In this document: positions 51,570 through 62,742 of the stretch, piece by piece
Numbering within the stretch: position 1 is the first letter of the stretch
How the letters are laid out: every line of letters starts with the position of its first letter
NCBI GenBank assembly: GCA_905221605.1
Contig: CAJNDS010002496.1
Span: 323,501 to 387,500, forward strand
DNA from: Symbiodinium natans
Taxonomy: Eukaryota > Sar > Dinophyceae > Suessiales > Symbiodiniaceae
Length of the DNA: 64,000 nucleotides
Direction: 5' to 3'
The notes under the pieces: generated by a model
Databases searched by the model: none
Seen by the model: only the letters and a program-made list of their open reading frames with translations
Told to the model about the DNA's origin: nothing
Position numbers and translations under genes: made by a program

Positions 51570-52725
51570 ACTTAGCATGGCTTAGCCAAAGTCCGAAAAT
51601 CCGCGTGGGGTACCGTTTACAGTTCAAGTGCCAAACTATAGAAAGTGGCCCCTAAATTATAGACGCTTATAGTTTAAACAAAGTCCGAAAATCCGCGTGG
51701 GGGTAGCGTTTGCAGTTTAGGTGCCAAACTGTAGAAAGTGGCCCCAAACTTTCAACGTTTATAGTTTAGCCAAAGTCCGAAAATCCGCGTGGGGGTACCA
51801 TATATAGTTTAGGTGCCGAACTATAGAAAGTGGCCCCTGAACTATAGACGTTTATAGTTTAGCCAAAGTCCGAAAACCCGTGTGGGGGTAACGTTTACAG
51901 TTTAGGTGCCAAACTATAGAAAGTGGCCCCAAACTTTCAACGTTTATAGTGTAGCCACAGTCGAAAATCCGCGCGGGGGTACCATTTATAGTGTAAGTGC
52001 CGAACAATAGAAAGTCGCCCCTAAGCTATAAACGTTTATAGTTTAGCCAAAGTCCGAAAATCCGCGCGGGGGTACCGCTTACAGTTTGAAAGTGCCCCTA
52101 AACTATAGACGTTTATAGGTTCGCAAAAGTCCGAAAATCCACGTGAGGTTACAATTTACAGTTCAGGTGCCAAACTATAGAAAGTGACCCCTAAAACTAT
52201 AGGTGTTTATAGCTTAGCCAAAGTCCGAAAATCCGCGTGGGGGCACCGCTTGCAGTTTAGGTGCCAAACTATAGAAAGTGGCCCCTAAACTAAAGACGTT
52301 TATAGTTTAGCCAAAGTCCGAAAATCCGCGTGGGGGTACCGTTTACAGTTTAGGTGCCAAACTGTAGAAGGTGGCCCCAAAAACTGTCGACGTTTATAGT
52401 TCAGCCAAAGGCCGAAAATCCGCGTGGGGGTACCGTTTACAGTCTAGGCCAACATCCGAAAATCCGCGTGAGGGTACCGTTTACAGTTCAGGTGCCAAAC
52501 TATAGACAGTGGCCCCTAAGCTATAGACGCTTACAGTGTAGCCAAAGTCCGAAAATCCGCGTAGGGGGTACCGTTTTGCACAAACTGTAGAAAGTGGCCC
52601 CAAATGTTCGACGTTTATAGTTTAGCCAATGTCCGAAAATCCGCGTGGGGGTACCGTTCACAGTTTAGGCCCGCGGGGGTACCGTTTATGCCAAACTATA
52701 GAAAGCGACCCCTATAAACTGTAGA
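51570..52725. repeat. Satellite of about 93 bp (AAAGTCCGAAAATCCGCGTG type)
   Basis: About twelve units of TATAGTTTAGCCAAAGTCCG, AAAATCCGCGTGGGGGTACC, GTTTACAGTTTAGGTGCCAA and ACTATAGAAAGTGGCCCCTA. Several units are truncated. AAACTATAGACGTTTATAGT links it to the 50-bp satellite that follows. Confidence 0.92.
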
Positions 52726-55700
52726 CGTGTGTAGTGTTGGCGTTAAACTATAAGAGCGGCTCCTAAACTATAGACGTTTATAGTTTAGGCGCTAAACTAT
52801 CAAGCTTGGCTCCTAAACTATAGACGTTTATAGTTGAGGCGCTGAACTATACAGGTTGGCTCCTGACCTATGGACCTTACTAGTTTAGGCGCTAAACTAT
52901 AAAGAGTGGCTCTTAAACTATAGACGTCTATAGTTTAGGGGCTAAACTATAAAGGGGGGCTCCTAAACTGTAAACGTTTATAGTTTAGGCGCTAAACTAT
53001 AAAGAGGGGCTCCTAAACTGTAAACGCTTATTGTCTAGGCCCTAAACTATAAAGAGTGGCTCCGAAACTATAGACGTTTATAGTTTAGGCGCTAAACTAT
53101 AAAGAGGGGCTCCGAAACTGTAAACGTTTATAGTTTAGGCGCTAAACTATAAAGAGGGGCTCCTAAATTAAAGACGTTTATAGTTTAGGCGCTAAACTAT
53201 AAAGAGTGGCTCCTAAACTATAGACGTTTATAGTTTAGGCGCTAAACTATAAAGAGTGGCTCCTAAACTATAGATGTTTATAGTTTAGGCGCTAAACTAT
53301 AAAGAGGGGCTCCTAAACTGTAAACGTTTATAGTTTAGGCGCTAAACTACAAAGATGGCTCCGACACTTTAGACGTTTATAGTTTAGGCGCTAAACTATA
53401 AAGAATGGCTCCGAAACTATAGACGTTTATGGTTTAGGCGCTAAACTATAAAGAGGGGCTCCTAAACTGTAAACGTTTATAGTTTAGGCGCTAAACTATA
53501 AAGAATGGCTCCGAAACTATAGACGTTTATAGTTTAGGCGCTAAACTATAAAGAGTGGCTCCTAAACAGTAAACGTTTTTAGTTTAGGCGCTAAACTATA
53601 AAAGGGGCTCCTAAACTGTAAATGTTTATAGTTTCGGCGCTAAACTATAAAGAATGGCTCCGAAACTATAGACGTTTATCGTTTAGGCGCTAAACTATAA
53701 AGGGGGGGCTCCTAAACTGTAAACGTTTATAGTTTCGGCGCTAAAATATAAACATGGGCTCCTAAACTGTCAACGTTTATCGTTTAGGCGCTAAACTATA
53801 AAGAGGGGCTCTTAGATTATAGACGCTTATAGTTTAGGCGCTAAACTATAAAGAGGGGCTCCTAAACTGTAAACGTTTATAGTTTAGGCGCTAAACTATA
53901 AAGAGGGGCTCCTAAATTATAGACGTTTATAGTTTAGGCGCTAAACTATAAAGGGGGGCTCCTAAACTGTAAACGTTTATAGTTTAGGCGCTAAACTATA
54001 AAGAGGGGCTCCTAAACTGTAAACGTTTATAGTTTAGGCGCTAAACTATAAGAGGGGCTCTTGGATTATAGACGCTTATAGTTTAGGCGCTAAACTATAA
54101 AGAGGGGCTCCTAAACTGTAAACGTTTATAGTTTAGGCGCTAAACTATAAAGAGGGGCTCCTAAATTATAGACGTTTATAGTTTAGGCGCTAAACTATAA
54201 AGAGTGGCTCCTAAACTATAGACGTTTATAGTTTAGGCGCTAAACTATAAAGAGTGGCTCCGAAACTATAGACGTTTATCGTTTAGGCGCTAAACTATAA
54301 AGAGTGGCTCCTAAACTGTAAACGTTTATAGTTTAGGCGCTAAACTATAAAGAGGGGCTCCTAAACTGTAAACGTTTATAGTTTAGGCGCTAAACTATAA
54401 AGAATGGCTCCGAAACTATCGACGTTTATCGTTTAGGCGCTAAACTATAAAGAGGGGCTCCTAAACTGTAAACGTTTATAGTTTAGGCGCTAAACTGTAA
54501 AGAATGGCTCCGAAACTATAGACGTTTATAGTTTAGGCGCTAAACTATAAAGAGGGGCTCTTAAACTATAGACGTTTATAGTTTCGGCGCTAAACTATAA
54601 AGCCTGACTCCTAAACTATAGACGTTTATAGTTTAGCCGCTAAACTATAAAGGTTGACTCCCAAATTATAGAAACGTTTATAGTTTAGAACCAGCCGTGG
54701 GGGGTCCCCCAGGATTGGCCTGGACCGAGCTTCAAAATGCGATTTTTTAGTACAGAAATCGATGCCGGAAATGCTGCCTCCAATCTCTGGATTTTGCCCT
54801 AAACTATAGAGCCCCAAACTCTAGACTAAACTATAAACGTTTATAGTTTCGGCGCTAAACTATAAAGCCTGACCCCTAAACTATAGACGTTTATAGTTTA
54901 GCCGCTAAACTATAAAGGTTGGCTCCTAAACTATAGACGCGTTTATAGTTTAGGACCATCCGTGGGGGGTCCCCCAGGATTGGCCTGGACCGAGCTTCAA
55001 AATGCGATTTTTTAGTACAGAAATCGATGCCGGAAATGCTGCCTCCAATTTCTGGATTTTGCCCTAAACTATAGAGCCCCAAACTCTAGAGCCTAAACTA
55101 TAAACGTTTAGTTTCCGCTAAACTATAAAGGTTGGCTCCTAAACTATAGAAGCGTTTATAGTTTAGGACCAGCCGTGGGGGGTCCCCCAGGATTGGCCTG
55201 GACCGAGCTTCAAAATGCGATTTTTTAGTACAGAAATCGATGCCGGAAATGCTGCCTCCAATTTCTGGATTTTGCCCTAAACTATAGAGCCCCAAACTCT
55301 AGAGCCTAAACTATAAACGTTTATAGTTTCGGCGCTAAACTATAAAGCCTGACCCCTAAACTATAGACGTTTATAGTTTAGCCGCTAAACTATAAAGGTT
55401 GGCTCCTAAACTATAGAAGCGTTTATAGTTTAGGACCATCCGTGGGGGGTCCCCCAGGATTGGCCTGGACCGAGCTTCAAAATGCGATTTTTTAGTACAG
55501 AAATCGATGCCGGAAATGCTGCCTCCAATTTCTGGATTTTGCCCTAAACTATAGAGCCCCAAACTCTAGAGCCTAAACTATAAACGTCTATAGTTTCGGC
55601 GCTAAACTATAAAGCCTGACTCCTAAACTATAGACGTTTATAGTTTAGCCGCTAAACTATAAAGCCTAAACTATAAAGCCCTAAACTATAGACGCTAAAC

Positions 55701-55795
55701 TATAAACGTCTATAGTTTAGAGCCAAAACTATAGAGCCTAAACTATAAACGTTTATAGTTTAGACGCAAAACTATAGAAATCTTTATAGTTTAAC
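52726..55795. repeat. 50-bp satellite built from AAACTATA / TATAGTTT palindromes
   Basis: About 45 units of AAACTATAGACGTTTATAGT, TTAGGCGCTAAACTATAAAG and AGAGGGGCTCCT. Each unit contains AAACTATA followed by TATAGTTT, and in many units the 22-base stretch around AACGTT is fully palindromic. A 265-base longer unit is inserted four times in the right part (see next entry). Confidence 0.93.
54626..55562 (-). repeat. Four copies of a non-satellite unit with a conserved 63-codon frame
   Basis: A block of about 135 bases, GGGGGGTCCCCCAGGATTGG, CCTGGACCGAGCTTCAAAAT, CGATTTTTTAGTACAGAAAT ... TCTGGATTTTGCCC, occurs near 54700, 54965, 55175 and 55445 within the 50-bp satellite. On the minus strand each gives MGLYSLGQNPEIGGSISGID-like frames of 63-65 codons (ending at 54626, 54891, 55098, 55371), nearly identical. 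Identity is equally high outside the frame, so recent copying explains it. Coding is not supported. Confidence 0.8.
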
Positions 55796-56005
55796 CGTGA
55801 TTTCGGGCAGGTTTTGGGGTATATTTATAATATATTGTCAGTACTGACACCGCTCCACTGCCTAGCGGTGGCACGGCACGCTCTCTGGTAAGACAGTTGA
55901 ACTGCTGTATAGGCATATTGTATGTGCGATGCCCATGCAGCCACTTGCTTTGGGCGGCTCGGCTGGTGGGAAAGGAGCGAAGCTCCCCCACCAGCCACGC
56001 CTGAG
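55796..56005 (+). other. Array-preceding hairpin module 4
   Basis: GGTTTTGGGGTATATTTATAATATATTG opens the module. TGTCAGTACTGACA (55836-55849) is a perfect palindrome that shares CAGTACTG with module 1. The last hairpin is striking: GGCTGGTGGG/CCCACCAGCC (55961-55970 and 55987-55996) encloses GGAGC-GAA-GCTCC, giving a 15-bp stem with an AAA bulge. It ends 9 bases before the array. No tRNA, snRNA or 5S match recognised. Confidence 0.58.
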
Positions 56006-56229
56006 TTTAGGGTTTAGGGTTTAGGGTTTAGGGTTTAGGGGTTTAGGGTTTAGGGTTTAGGGTTTAGGGTTTAGGGTTTAGGGTTTAGGGTTTAGGGTTT
56101 AGGGTTTAGGGTTTAGGGTTTAGGGTTTAGGGTTTAGGGTTTAGGGTTTAGGGTTTAGGGTTTAGGGTTTAGGGTTTAGGGTTTAGGGTTTAGGGTTTAG
56201 GGTTTTGGGGTTTAGGGTTTAGGGTTTAG
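56006..56229 (+). repeat. Telomeric array (TTTAGGG)n, about 31 copies
   Basis: Heptamers with one TTTAGGGG (56035) and a TTTTGGGG irregularity near 56204. Left flank is module 4, right flank type B. Confidence 0.96.
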
Positions 56230-57261
56230 GGCGTGCCAAACGGGAGCGCGCTTTGGGAGCGCGCGGTAGTATGCAGACCTACCCACCCCAAGACCGCCCA
56301 CTTACAACTCTCAAGGAGTTAAGACCTTTTATTTTTTTACAAAGCATCACATGAGTCAGCACTCACGCCCTTTTTGGGGATTTCCACAAGGTGCGTGCGG
56401 AAACGAGGCAGGGTCCGTGAAGACAGCTTGGGTTGGCGCGAAGGGGCTATGAAGGGATGGGCTAGGAACAGACAAAGGCAGCGAGGCTTGGTTGGCGCGA
56501 AGGGGCTCCAGCCAGGAAGAACACACAGTGAACTGCTTGGGTCGGGCAGAGGGCCACGGGCTGGTGTGGCGGATAGCTTGGCTTGGCGCGAAGGGGGTAA
56601 GGTGGGGTGCCGGGTCAGGGTCAGGACCAGGCACAAATTTGCAGCAAACGGAAGCGAGGCAGGACAGATTGGGTTGGTGCGAAGGGGCGAAAGCCAGGGA
56701 GAGCGCCCCGAAAGGACACAAACTGGTGTGCGGACAGCTTGGCTTGGCGCAAGGGGGTAATATGACTCGAACAGGCCAGAGGACAGGGCAGAGCCAGGGC
56801 CAGGGCGCAAAACTAGTCAGGGCCAGGGCCAGGGCCAGGGTCAGGGCCAGGGCCAGGGCCAGGGCCAAGGTTTGGCCCCTAGCTTGACGTGAAGGGGGTA
56901 AGGTGGGGTGCCAGGCCAGGTCAGGTCACAAGCGACGGAAACAAGGCAGGGTCCGTGAACCCAAGGGACGGGCCAGGAACAGAGAAAGGCAGCGAGGCTT
57001 GGTTGGCGCGAAGGGGCTCCAGCCAGGAAGAACACACAGTGAACAGCTTGGGTTGGGCAGAGCGCCACGGAAACAGGGCTGGTGTGGCGGATAGCTTGGC
57101 TTGGCGTGAAGGGAGGGAGAGCGCCGAAACAAGACACAAACTGGTGCGCGGACAGCTTGGCTTGGCGCAAGGGGGTAAGATGACTCGAACAGGCCAGAGG
57201 CCAGGGCCAGGACCAGAGCACAAACTGGTGCGCGGACAGCTTGGCTTGGCGCAAGGGGGGA
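56230..57261. repeat. Type-B flank and partly duplicated GCTTGGCGCGAAGGGG block
   Basis: The flank has GCGCGC-TTTGGGA-GCGCGC (56246-56264) and ACCCACCCCAAGACCGCCCA. Then a block with GGTTGGCGCGAAGGGGCTCC, AGCCAGGAAGAACACACAGTG and GGGTCGGGCAGAGGGCCACG occurs at 56489-56600 and again at 57003-57115. GACAGCTTGGCTTGGCGCAA recurs at 56737, 57149 and 57236. Long frames on both strands are composition artefacts. Confidence 0.82.
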
Positions 57262-57580
57262 AAGATGACTCGAACAGGCCAGGGCCAGGGCCAAGGGCCA
57301 GGGCCACGGCCAGGGCCAGGGCCAGGGGGCCAGGGCCAGGGCCAGGGCCAGGGCCAGGGCAGGGGGCCAGGGCCAGGGCCAGGGCCAGGGCCAGGGCCAG
57401 GGACAGGGCCAGGGCCAGGGCCAGGGCCAGGGCCAGGGCCAGGGCCAGGGCCAGGGCCAGGGCCAGGGCCAGGGCCAGGGCCAGGGCCAGGGCCAGGGCC
57501 AGGGCCAGGGCCAGGGCCAGGGCCAGGGCCAGGGCCAGGGCCAGGGCCAGGGCCAGGGCCAGGGCCAAGGGCCAAAAGGG
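57262..57580. repeat. Hexamer satellite (GGGCCA)n
   Basis: About 50 copies, perfect from roughly 57400 to 57570, with a few GGGGCC and GGACA irregularities before that. Gly-Pro, Ala-Arg and Ala-Leu frames follow from the hexamer. Confidence 0.97.
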
Positions 57581-57721
57581 AGTTTTTTGGCCAGAGCCCT
57601 GCCTGCCCCAACAAAACGGCCCCTGGTCCCCGCAGCCCAGCGGACGGGGGTTGGGGACCCGGGGGTCTCCAGGGGCCTTCCCAGGGGGCCTCCCAATGCA
57701 GGAGCCAAGAATGTGCGCGGA
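57581..57721. other. GC-rich spacer, no gene seen
   Basis: Unique GC-rich DNA with GGGGGTTGGGGACCCGGGGG. No supporting coding signal. Confidence 0.5.
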
Positions 57722-57910
57722 CAGCTTGGGGTTTCGGGTAATATAATATAATACAGTGACTACTGCTGTCTCGGCCTGTGCCTGCCTGGAGGGTAAGCCT
57801 GCCTGGAGGCCAGCTCGGTCGCCCGCCTGGGGCTCCCTCGCAGGGTCTCACTGAGCGCTCGACCAGCGCCCGCCTACCCCAAAAGACAAGAGAGTGGGGT
57901 GGCGGGCGGG
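57722..57910 (+). other. Array-preceding hairpin module 5
   Basis: CTTGGGGTTTCGGGTAATATAATATAATAC opens the module, with an ACAGT/ACTGCTGT stem next. CCTGCCTGGAGG is tandemly doubled (57781, 57799). The closing stem CGCCCGCC(T)ACCCC/GGGGTGGCGGGCG (57867-57880 and 57896-57908) has the same bulged T as module 3 but a different loop sequence. It ends two bases before the array. Confidence 0.58.
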
Positions 57911-57980
57911 TTTAGGGTTTAGGGTTTAGGGTTTAGGGTTTAGGGTTTAGGGTTTAGGGTTTAGGGTTTAGGGTTTAGGG
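57911..57980 (+). repeat. Telomeric array (TTTAGGG)n, 10 copies
   Basis: Perfect heptamers. Left flank module 5, right flank type A. Confidence 0.97.
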
Positions 57981-59527
57981 TTTATAGAAATTGTATAGGG
58001 TTTGGGTCCCAATAACGTTTTGAGCGAAAGTTTTGAGCGAAACGTTTTGAGCGAAAGTTTTGAGCGAAAGTTTTGGGCGAAAGTTTTTTTTTTAGATATT
58101 AGGTTTTGGGGTCGGCGTGGGGGGGGGGGGCGGAGGATGGTGCGACGGGACGGTTTATGTCAAGAATTCATTTTTTGTATCATTTCAATTTCTTTTGAGG
58201 TTTTTCAATGGGATATCGAAATTGAAAACCAAAAAAAATATGGATAGAATTCTGAAAAATATAGAGAATTCCAATTGAAATTTTCGTGAATTTGTGATTT
58301 TGCAAGGGTTCCCCTAGAGCTCAAAAATAATTCAAAATTAGCTCCCGGAATTCAAAATTAGCTCCCGGAGCTCAAAATTAGCTCCCGGAGCTCAAAATTA
58401 GCTCCCGGAGCTCAAAATTAGCTCCCAGAAGTCCTCATCAGCTCTCAGAGCTCAAAACTAGCTCCCAATTTTCTCCCAGAGCTCAAAATTAATTCCGGAG
58501 CTCAAAATTAGCTCCCAGAGCTCAAAATTAGCTCCCGGAGCTCAAAATTAGCTCCCGGCGCTCAAAATTAGCTCCCGGAGCTCAAAATTAGCTCCCGGAG
58601 CTCAAAATTAGCTCCCAGAGTTCAAAATTAGCTCCCGGCGCTCAAAATTAGCTCCCGGCGCTAAAAATTAGCTCCCGGAGCTCAAAACTCAAAATTAGCT
58701 CCTAAAGCTCAAAATTAGCAAAATTAACTCCTGGAGCTCAAAATTAGCTCCCGGAGCTCAAAATTAGCTCCTAAAGCTTAAAATTAATATTGGGACTCAA
58801 AATTAGCTCCCGGAGCTCAAAATTAGTTCCCGGAGCTCAAAATTAGCTCCCAGAGCTCAAAATTAACTCCCGGAGCTCAAAATTAGCTCCTGGAGTTCAA
58901 AATTAGCTCCCGAATCCAAAAAACTAACTCCCAGAGCTCAAAATTAGCTCGGAGCTCAAAGTTAGCTCCCGGGGCTCAAAATTAGCTCCCAAAGCTCAAA
59001 ATTAGCTCCCGGAGCTCAAAATTAGCTCCCGAAGCTCAAAATTTTCTCCCGGAGCTCAAAATTAACTCCCAGAGCTCAAAATTAGCTCCCAGAACTCAAA
59101 ATTAACTCCCGGCGCTCAAAATTAGCTCCCGGAGCTCAAAATTAGCTCAAAATTAGCTCCTAAAGCTTAAAATTAACTCCCGCAACTTTAAAAATTAGCT
59201 CCCGGAGCTCAAAATTAGCTCACAAAGCTCAAAATTAGGCCCCTCCCATAGCTCAAAATCAGCTTTCAGAGCTCAAAATTAGCTCCCAAAGCTGGGGGGG
59301 GGAGGGGGGGCGGGGAGGAGGGGTGGGGGGCCGAAAGGTGCCGAAAGGGCGGGAGGGGGTTTTGAGGGGGAGGTCAGGGGAGGCAGGTTTAAGTAAATTG
59401 AATATTTTGCCTCCCAGTAGCGTTTTGGATTAGTTTACTCAAACTCTGCTTGTCAGCTGTTTAGACGAATAACTGGGAAATTCAGAATGATACCACATAC
59501 AATTTCTATTTATTTTGTCTTGATTGA
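57981..59527. repeat. Second cassette: type-A flank, 20-bp satellite, G-rich tract, type-C flank
   Basis: Same order of parts as 35999-37452. GTTTTGAGCGAAAG repeats and an AT-rich insert (58150-58305) come first. Then AGCTCAAAATTAGCTCCCGG, about 48 copies (58310-59295), a G-rich tract (59296-59360) and the type-C flank ending ATTTTGTCTTGA at 59523. Unlike the first copy, no telomeric array follows; TTGAGCTTGCTTCG (type-D flank) is joined directly. Confidence 0.9.
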
Positions 59528-60070
59528 GCTTGCTTCGTGTGCAGGGGTCGGTTTTTGAGAAAAATCTACCCCGACTTTTGTTGACTTTTTTTTTTTGTTG
59601 GTTTTTTTTTTTGTTTCTTTTAGTTTTTTTGAATTTCTTCGAATTTCTTCTAGTTTCCCCTTGAGAGAAGAGAGAAGAGAGAAGAGAGAAGAGAGAAGAG
59701 AGAAGAGAGAAGAGAGAAGAGAGAAGAGAGAAGAGAGAAGAGAAAAGAGAGAAGAGAGAAGAGAGAAGAGAGAAGAGAGAAGAGAGAAGAGAGAAGAGAG
59801 AAGAGGGAAGAGGGAAGAGGGAAGAGGGAAGAGAGAAGAGAGAAGAGAGAAGAGAGTTTAGTTTTTCTTAGTTTTTCTTAGTTTTTTTTTAGTTTTTTTT
59901 AGTTTTTTTTTTTGTTTTTTTTTAGTTTTTTTTGTGTTTTTTTTGTTTTTTTTGTTTCTTTTTTGTTTTTTTTGTTTTTTTGAGTTTCTTTGAGCTTCCC
60001 CTTGAGAGAAAAGAGAAGAGAAAGGATGATAGGCAAAAAGAGAGAAGGGAAGAGAGAAGAGAAGAGAGGA
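59528..60070. repeat. Type-D flank, 7-bp purine satellite and T-rich tract, copy 1
   Basis: TTGAGCTTGCTTCGTGTGCAGGGG leads to poly-T stretches. Next come about 30 copies of the heptamer GAGAGAA (59663-59855), TTTTTTAGTTTT tracts, and CTTCCCCTTGAGAGAAAAGAG. The same succession occurs at 62868-63613. Lys/Glu/Arg heptapeptide frames come from the repeat. Confidence 0.92.
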
Positions 60071-60905
60071 GAGATTTGCCAGAAATGAAATGAATGATTA
60101 GATTCTTCGCCAAAAAATCTTCGCCCAATGATTCCAGAAGAAATCTCTGCAAAGAAGATTATTTTAGAATATTTCTCTTTAGGAGATCCTCAATCAGATT
60201 TGATTTGGCAAGAAGGGAATGAATGATTAGATTCTTCGCCAAAAAACCTTCGCCAAATGAATCCAGAAAAAATCTTCAAAAGGAAGATCTTCAGGATTCA
60301 GAATTTTTCTCATTAGGAAATTTCCAATCATATTTGGTTTGCCAGAAATGAAATGAATGATTAGGTTCTTCGCCAAAAAATCTTTGTCCAATGATTCCAG
60401 AAGAAATCTTTGAAAAGAAGATTATTTTAGAATATTCCTCTTTAGGAGATCCTCAATCAGATTTGATTTGGCAAGAAGAGAATGAATGATTAGATTCTTC
60501 GCCAAAAAATCGTCGCCAAATGAATCCAGAAAAATTCTTCAAAAGGAAGATCTTCAGGATTCAGAGGATTTCTCATTAAGACATTTGCAATCATATTTGG
60601 TTTGCCAGAAATGAAATGAATGATTAGATTCTTCGCCAAAAAATCTTCGCCCGATGATCCCAGAACAAAGTTCTGAAAAGAAGATTATTTTAGAATATTT
60701 CTCTTTAGGAAATCCTCAATCATATTTGATTTGGCAGGAAGGGAATGGATGATTAGATTCTTCGCCAAAATACCTTCGTCAAATGAATCCAGGAAAAATC
60801 TTCAAAAGGAAGGTCTTCAGGATTCATTTTTTTCCTCATTAGGAAATTTCCAATCATATTTGGTCTTCCAGAAATGAAATGAATGATTAGATTCTTCGCC
60901 AAAAA
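60071..60905. repeat. Satellite of about 131 bp in 263-bp dimers
   Basis: GCCAGAAATGAAATGAATGA at 60078, 60341, 60604 and about 60866 marks a 263-base period. GGCAAGAAGGGAATGAATGA at about 60207, 60470 and 60733 marks the second monomer. Both share TTAGATTCTTCGCCAAAAAA and AATCC/TTCCAGAAR. Copied again at 63614-64000. Confidence 0.92.
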
Positions 60906-61127
60906 TAATAAATCTATTTAGAAATATAGGAAAATCAATAATACATTTTCAGATTTGAGATTTTCAATTATATTTAGAAATAAGCGGAAACCAAAAATTC
61001 ATAATCATAAGTGAAATCTTGAATTATATTTAAAGATAATGCAATGTCAATAATTCATAATCGAAATTGAGATTTTTAATATGTAGAAATATATGAAAAA
61101 CTAAATATTTCGAAAGAAATACAAGAA
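60906..61127. other. AT-rich spacer, no gene seen
   Basis: Short AT-rich words (TTCATAATC, AGAAATATA) recur loosely. No coding or structural signal. Confidence 0.5.
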
Positions 61128-62440
61128 TAGATATAGATAGATATGGATAGATATAGATAGATATAGATAGATATAGATAGATATAGATAGATATAGATAG
61201 ATATAGATAGATATAGATAGATATAGATAGATATAGATAGATATAGATAGATATAGATAGATATAGATAGATATAGATAGATATAGATAGATATAGATAG
61301 ATTTAGATAGATATAGATATATAGATATATAGATATTTAGAAATATAGATATATAGATATATACATATATAGATATATAGATATATAGATATATAGATAT
61401 ATAGATATATAAATATATAGATATATAGATATATAGATATATAGATATATAGATATATAGACATATAGATACATAGATATATTCATATATAGATATATAG
61501 ATATATAGATATAGAGATATATAGATATATACATATATGGATATATAGATATATAAATATATAGATATATAGATATATAGATATATAGGATATAGAGAGA
61601 TATAGATTATAGATATATGATATGGAATCTATAGACTATAGATCTAGAGATATATAGATATAATAGATATATAGATATATAGATATATAGATAGATAATA
61701 TATGATATATAGATATATACATATATAGATATATAGATATATAGATATATATAGATATATAGATATATAGATATATAGATATATAGATATATAGATATAT
61801 AGATATATAAATATATAGATATATAGATATATAGATATATAGATATATAGATATATAGATATATAGATATATAGATATATAGATATATAGATATATAGCT
61901 ATAGATATATAGATATCTAGATACATAGATTTATGGATACATAGATATATAGATATATAAGTATATAGATGTATAGATATATAGATATATAAATATATAG
62001 ATATATAGCTATATAGATATATAGATATATAGATATATAGATATATAGATATATAGATATATAGATATATAGATATATAGATATATAGATATATAGATAT
62101 ATAGATATATAGATTTATAGATATATAGATATATAGATATATAGATATAGATATATAGATATATAGATATATAGATATATAGATATATAGATATATAGAT
62201 ATATATATATATATATATAAATATATATATAGATATATAGACATATAGATATTTAGATATATAGATATATAGATATATAGATATACAGATATATAGATAT
62301 TTAGATATATAGATATATAAATAAATATATATATATAGATATAGAGATATATATATATATATATAGATATTTATAGATATATATATATATAGATATATAT
62401 AGAGATCTATTGACATGTATATAGTTATATATATATATAA
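61128..62440. repeat. ATAGAT microsatellites, 10-bp then 8-bp
   Basis: 61128-61318 is the decamer GATAGATATA. 61319-62440 is mainly the octamer ATATAGAT with scattered variants (ATATAAAT, ATACATAG) and a few six- to ten-base shifts. The Tyr/Ile/Ser/Leu frames on the minus strand are repeat-derived. Confidence 0.96.
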
Positions 62441-62742
62441 ATGTATAAGGCAAGTGGAGGCCCCAGGGACTCATGCGCTGATAATTTTGACAAGGATGCA
62501 TGAACAAGTACATTGAGCATTTTGAATAATTTGGTGGTTTAAGTGAATTGTGCTGTTTGAACAATATGAGGTTTAAGTAAATTGAATAATATGAGGTTTA
62601 AGTAAATTGAATAATGTCTGCTGAAATAGTTTGACAAGGATGCATGATGAAGGCATATTGACTGCTCTGATAATTAGACAAGGATGCACGACGAAGGCAC
62701 GCACGATGCAAAACGCAAGCTCAATTTATAGGCTCTTGAGGG
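62441..62742. other. Spacer with GACAAGGATGCA and TTTAAGTRAATTG repeats
   Basis: GACAAGGATGCATGA occurs at 62489 and 62632, with GACAAGGATGCACGA near 62679. TTTAAGTAAATTGAATAAT is repeated near 62572 and 62597 and resembles the GTTTAAGTGAATTGAATATT of type-C flanks. The end, AATTTATAGGCTCTTGAGGG, leads into the array. Confidence 0.6.

Noticed and set aside
54626-55562. Four copies of a 63-codon protein
   Set aside because: Similarity is as high outside the frame as inside and the ends run into satellite; recent copying explains it.
35665-56005. tRNA, 5S rRNA or snRNA genes in the hairpin modules
   Set aside because: No cloverleaf with TTCGA-type T-arm, no internal promoter boxes and no known snRNA motif could be seen; left as unknown structured modules.
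56841-57851. 336-codon Gly/Pro and Ala/Leu frames over GGGCCA repeats
   Set aside because: Hexamer repeat artefact; equal frames on both strands.
61337-62564. Tyr/Ile/Ser/Leu frames (YISIYLYI)
   Set aside because: ATATAGAT microsatellite read in frame; no gene signal.
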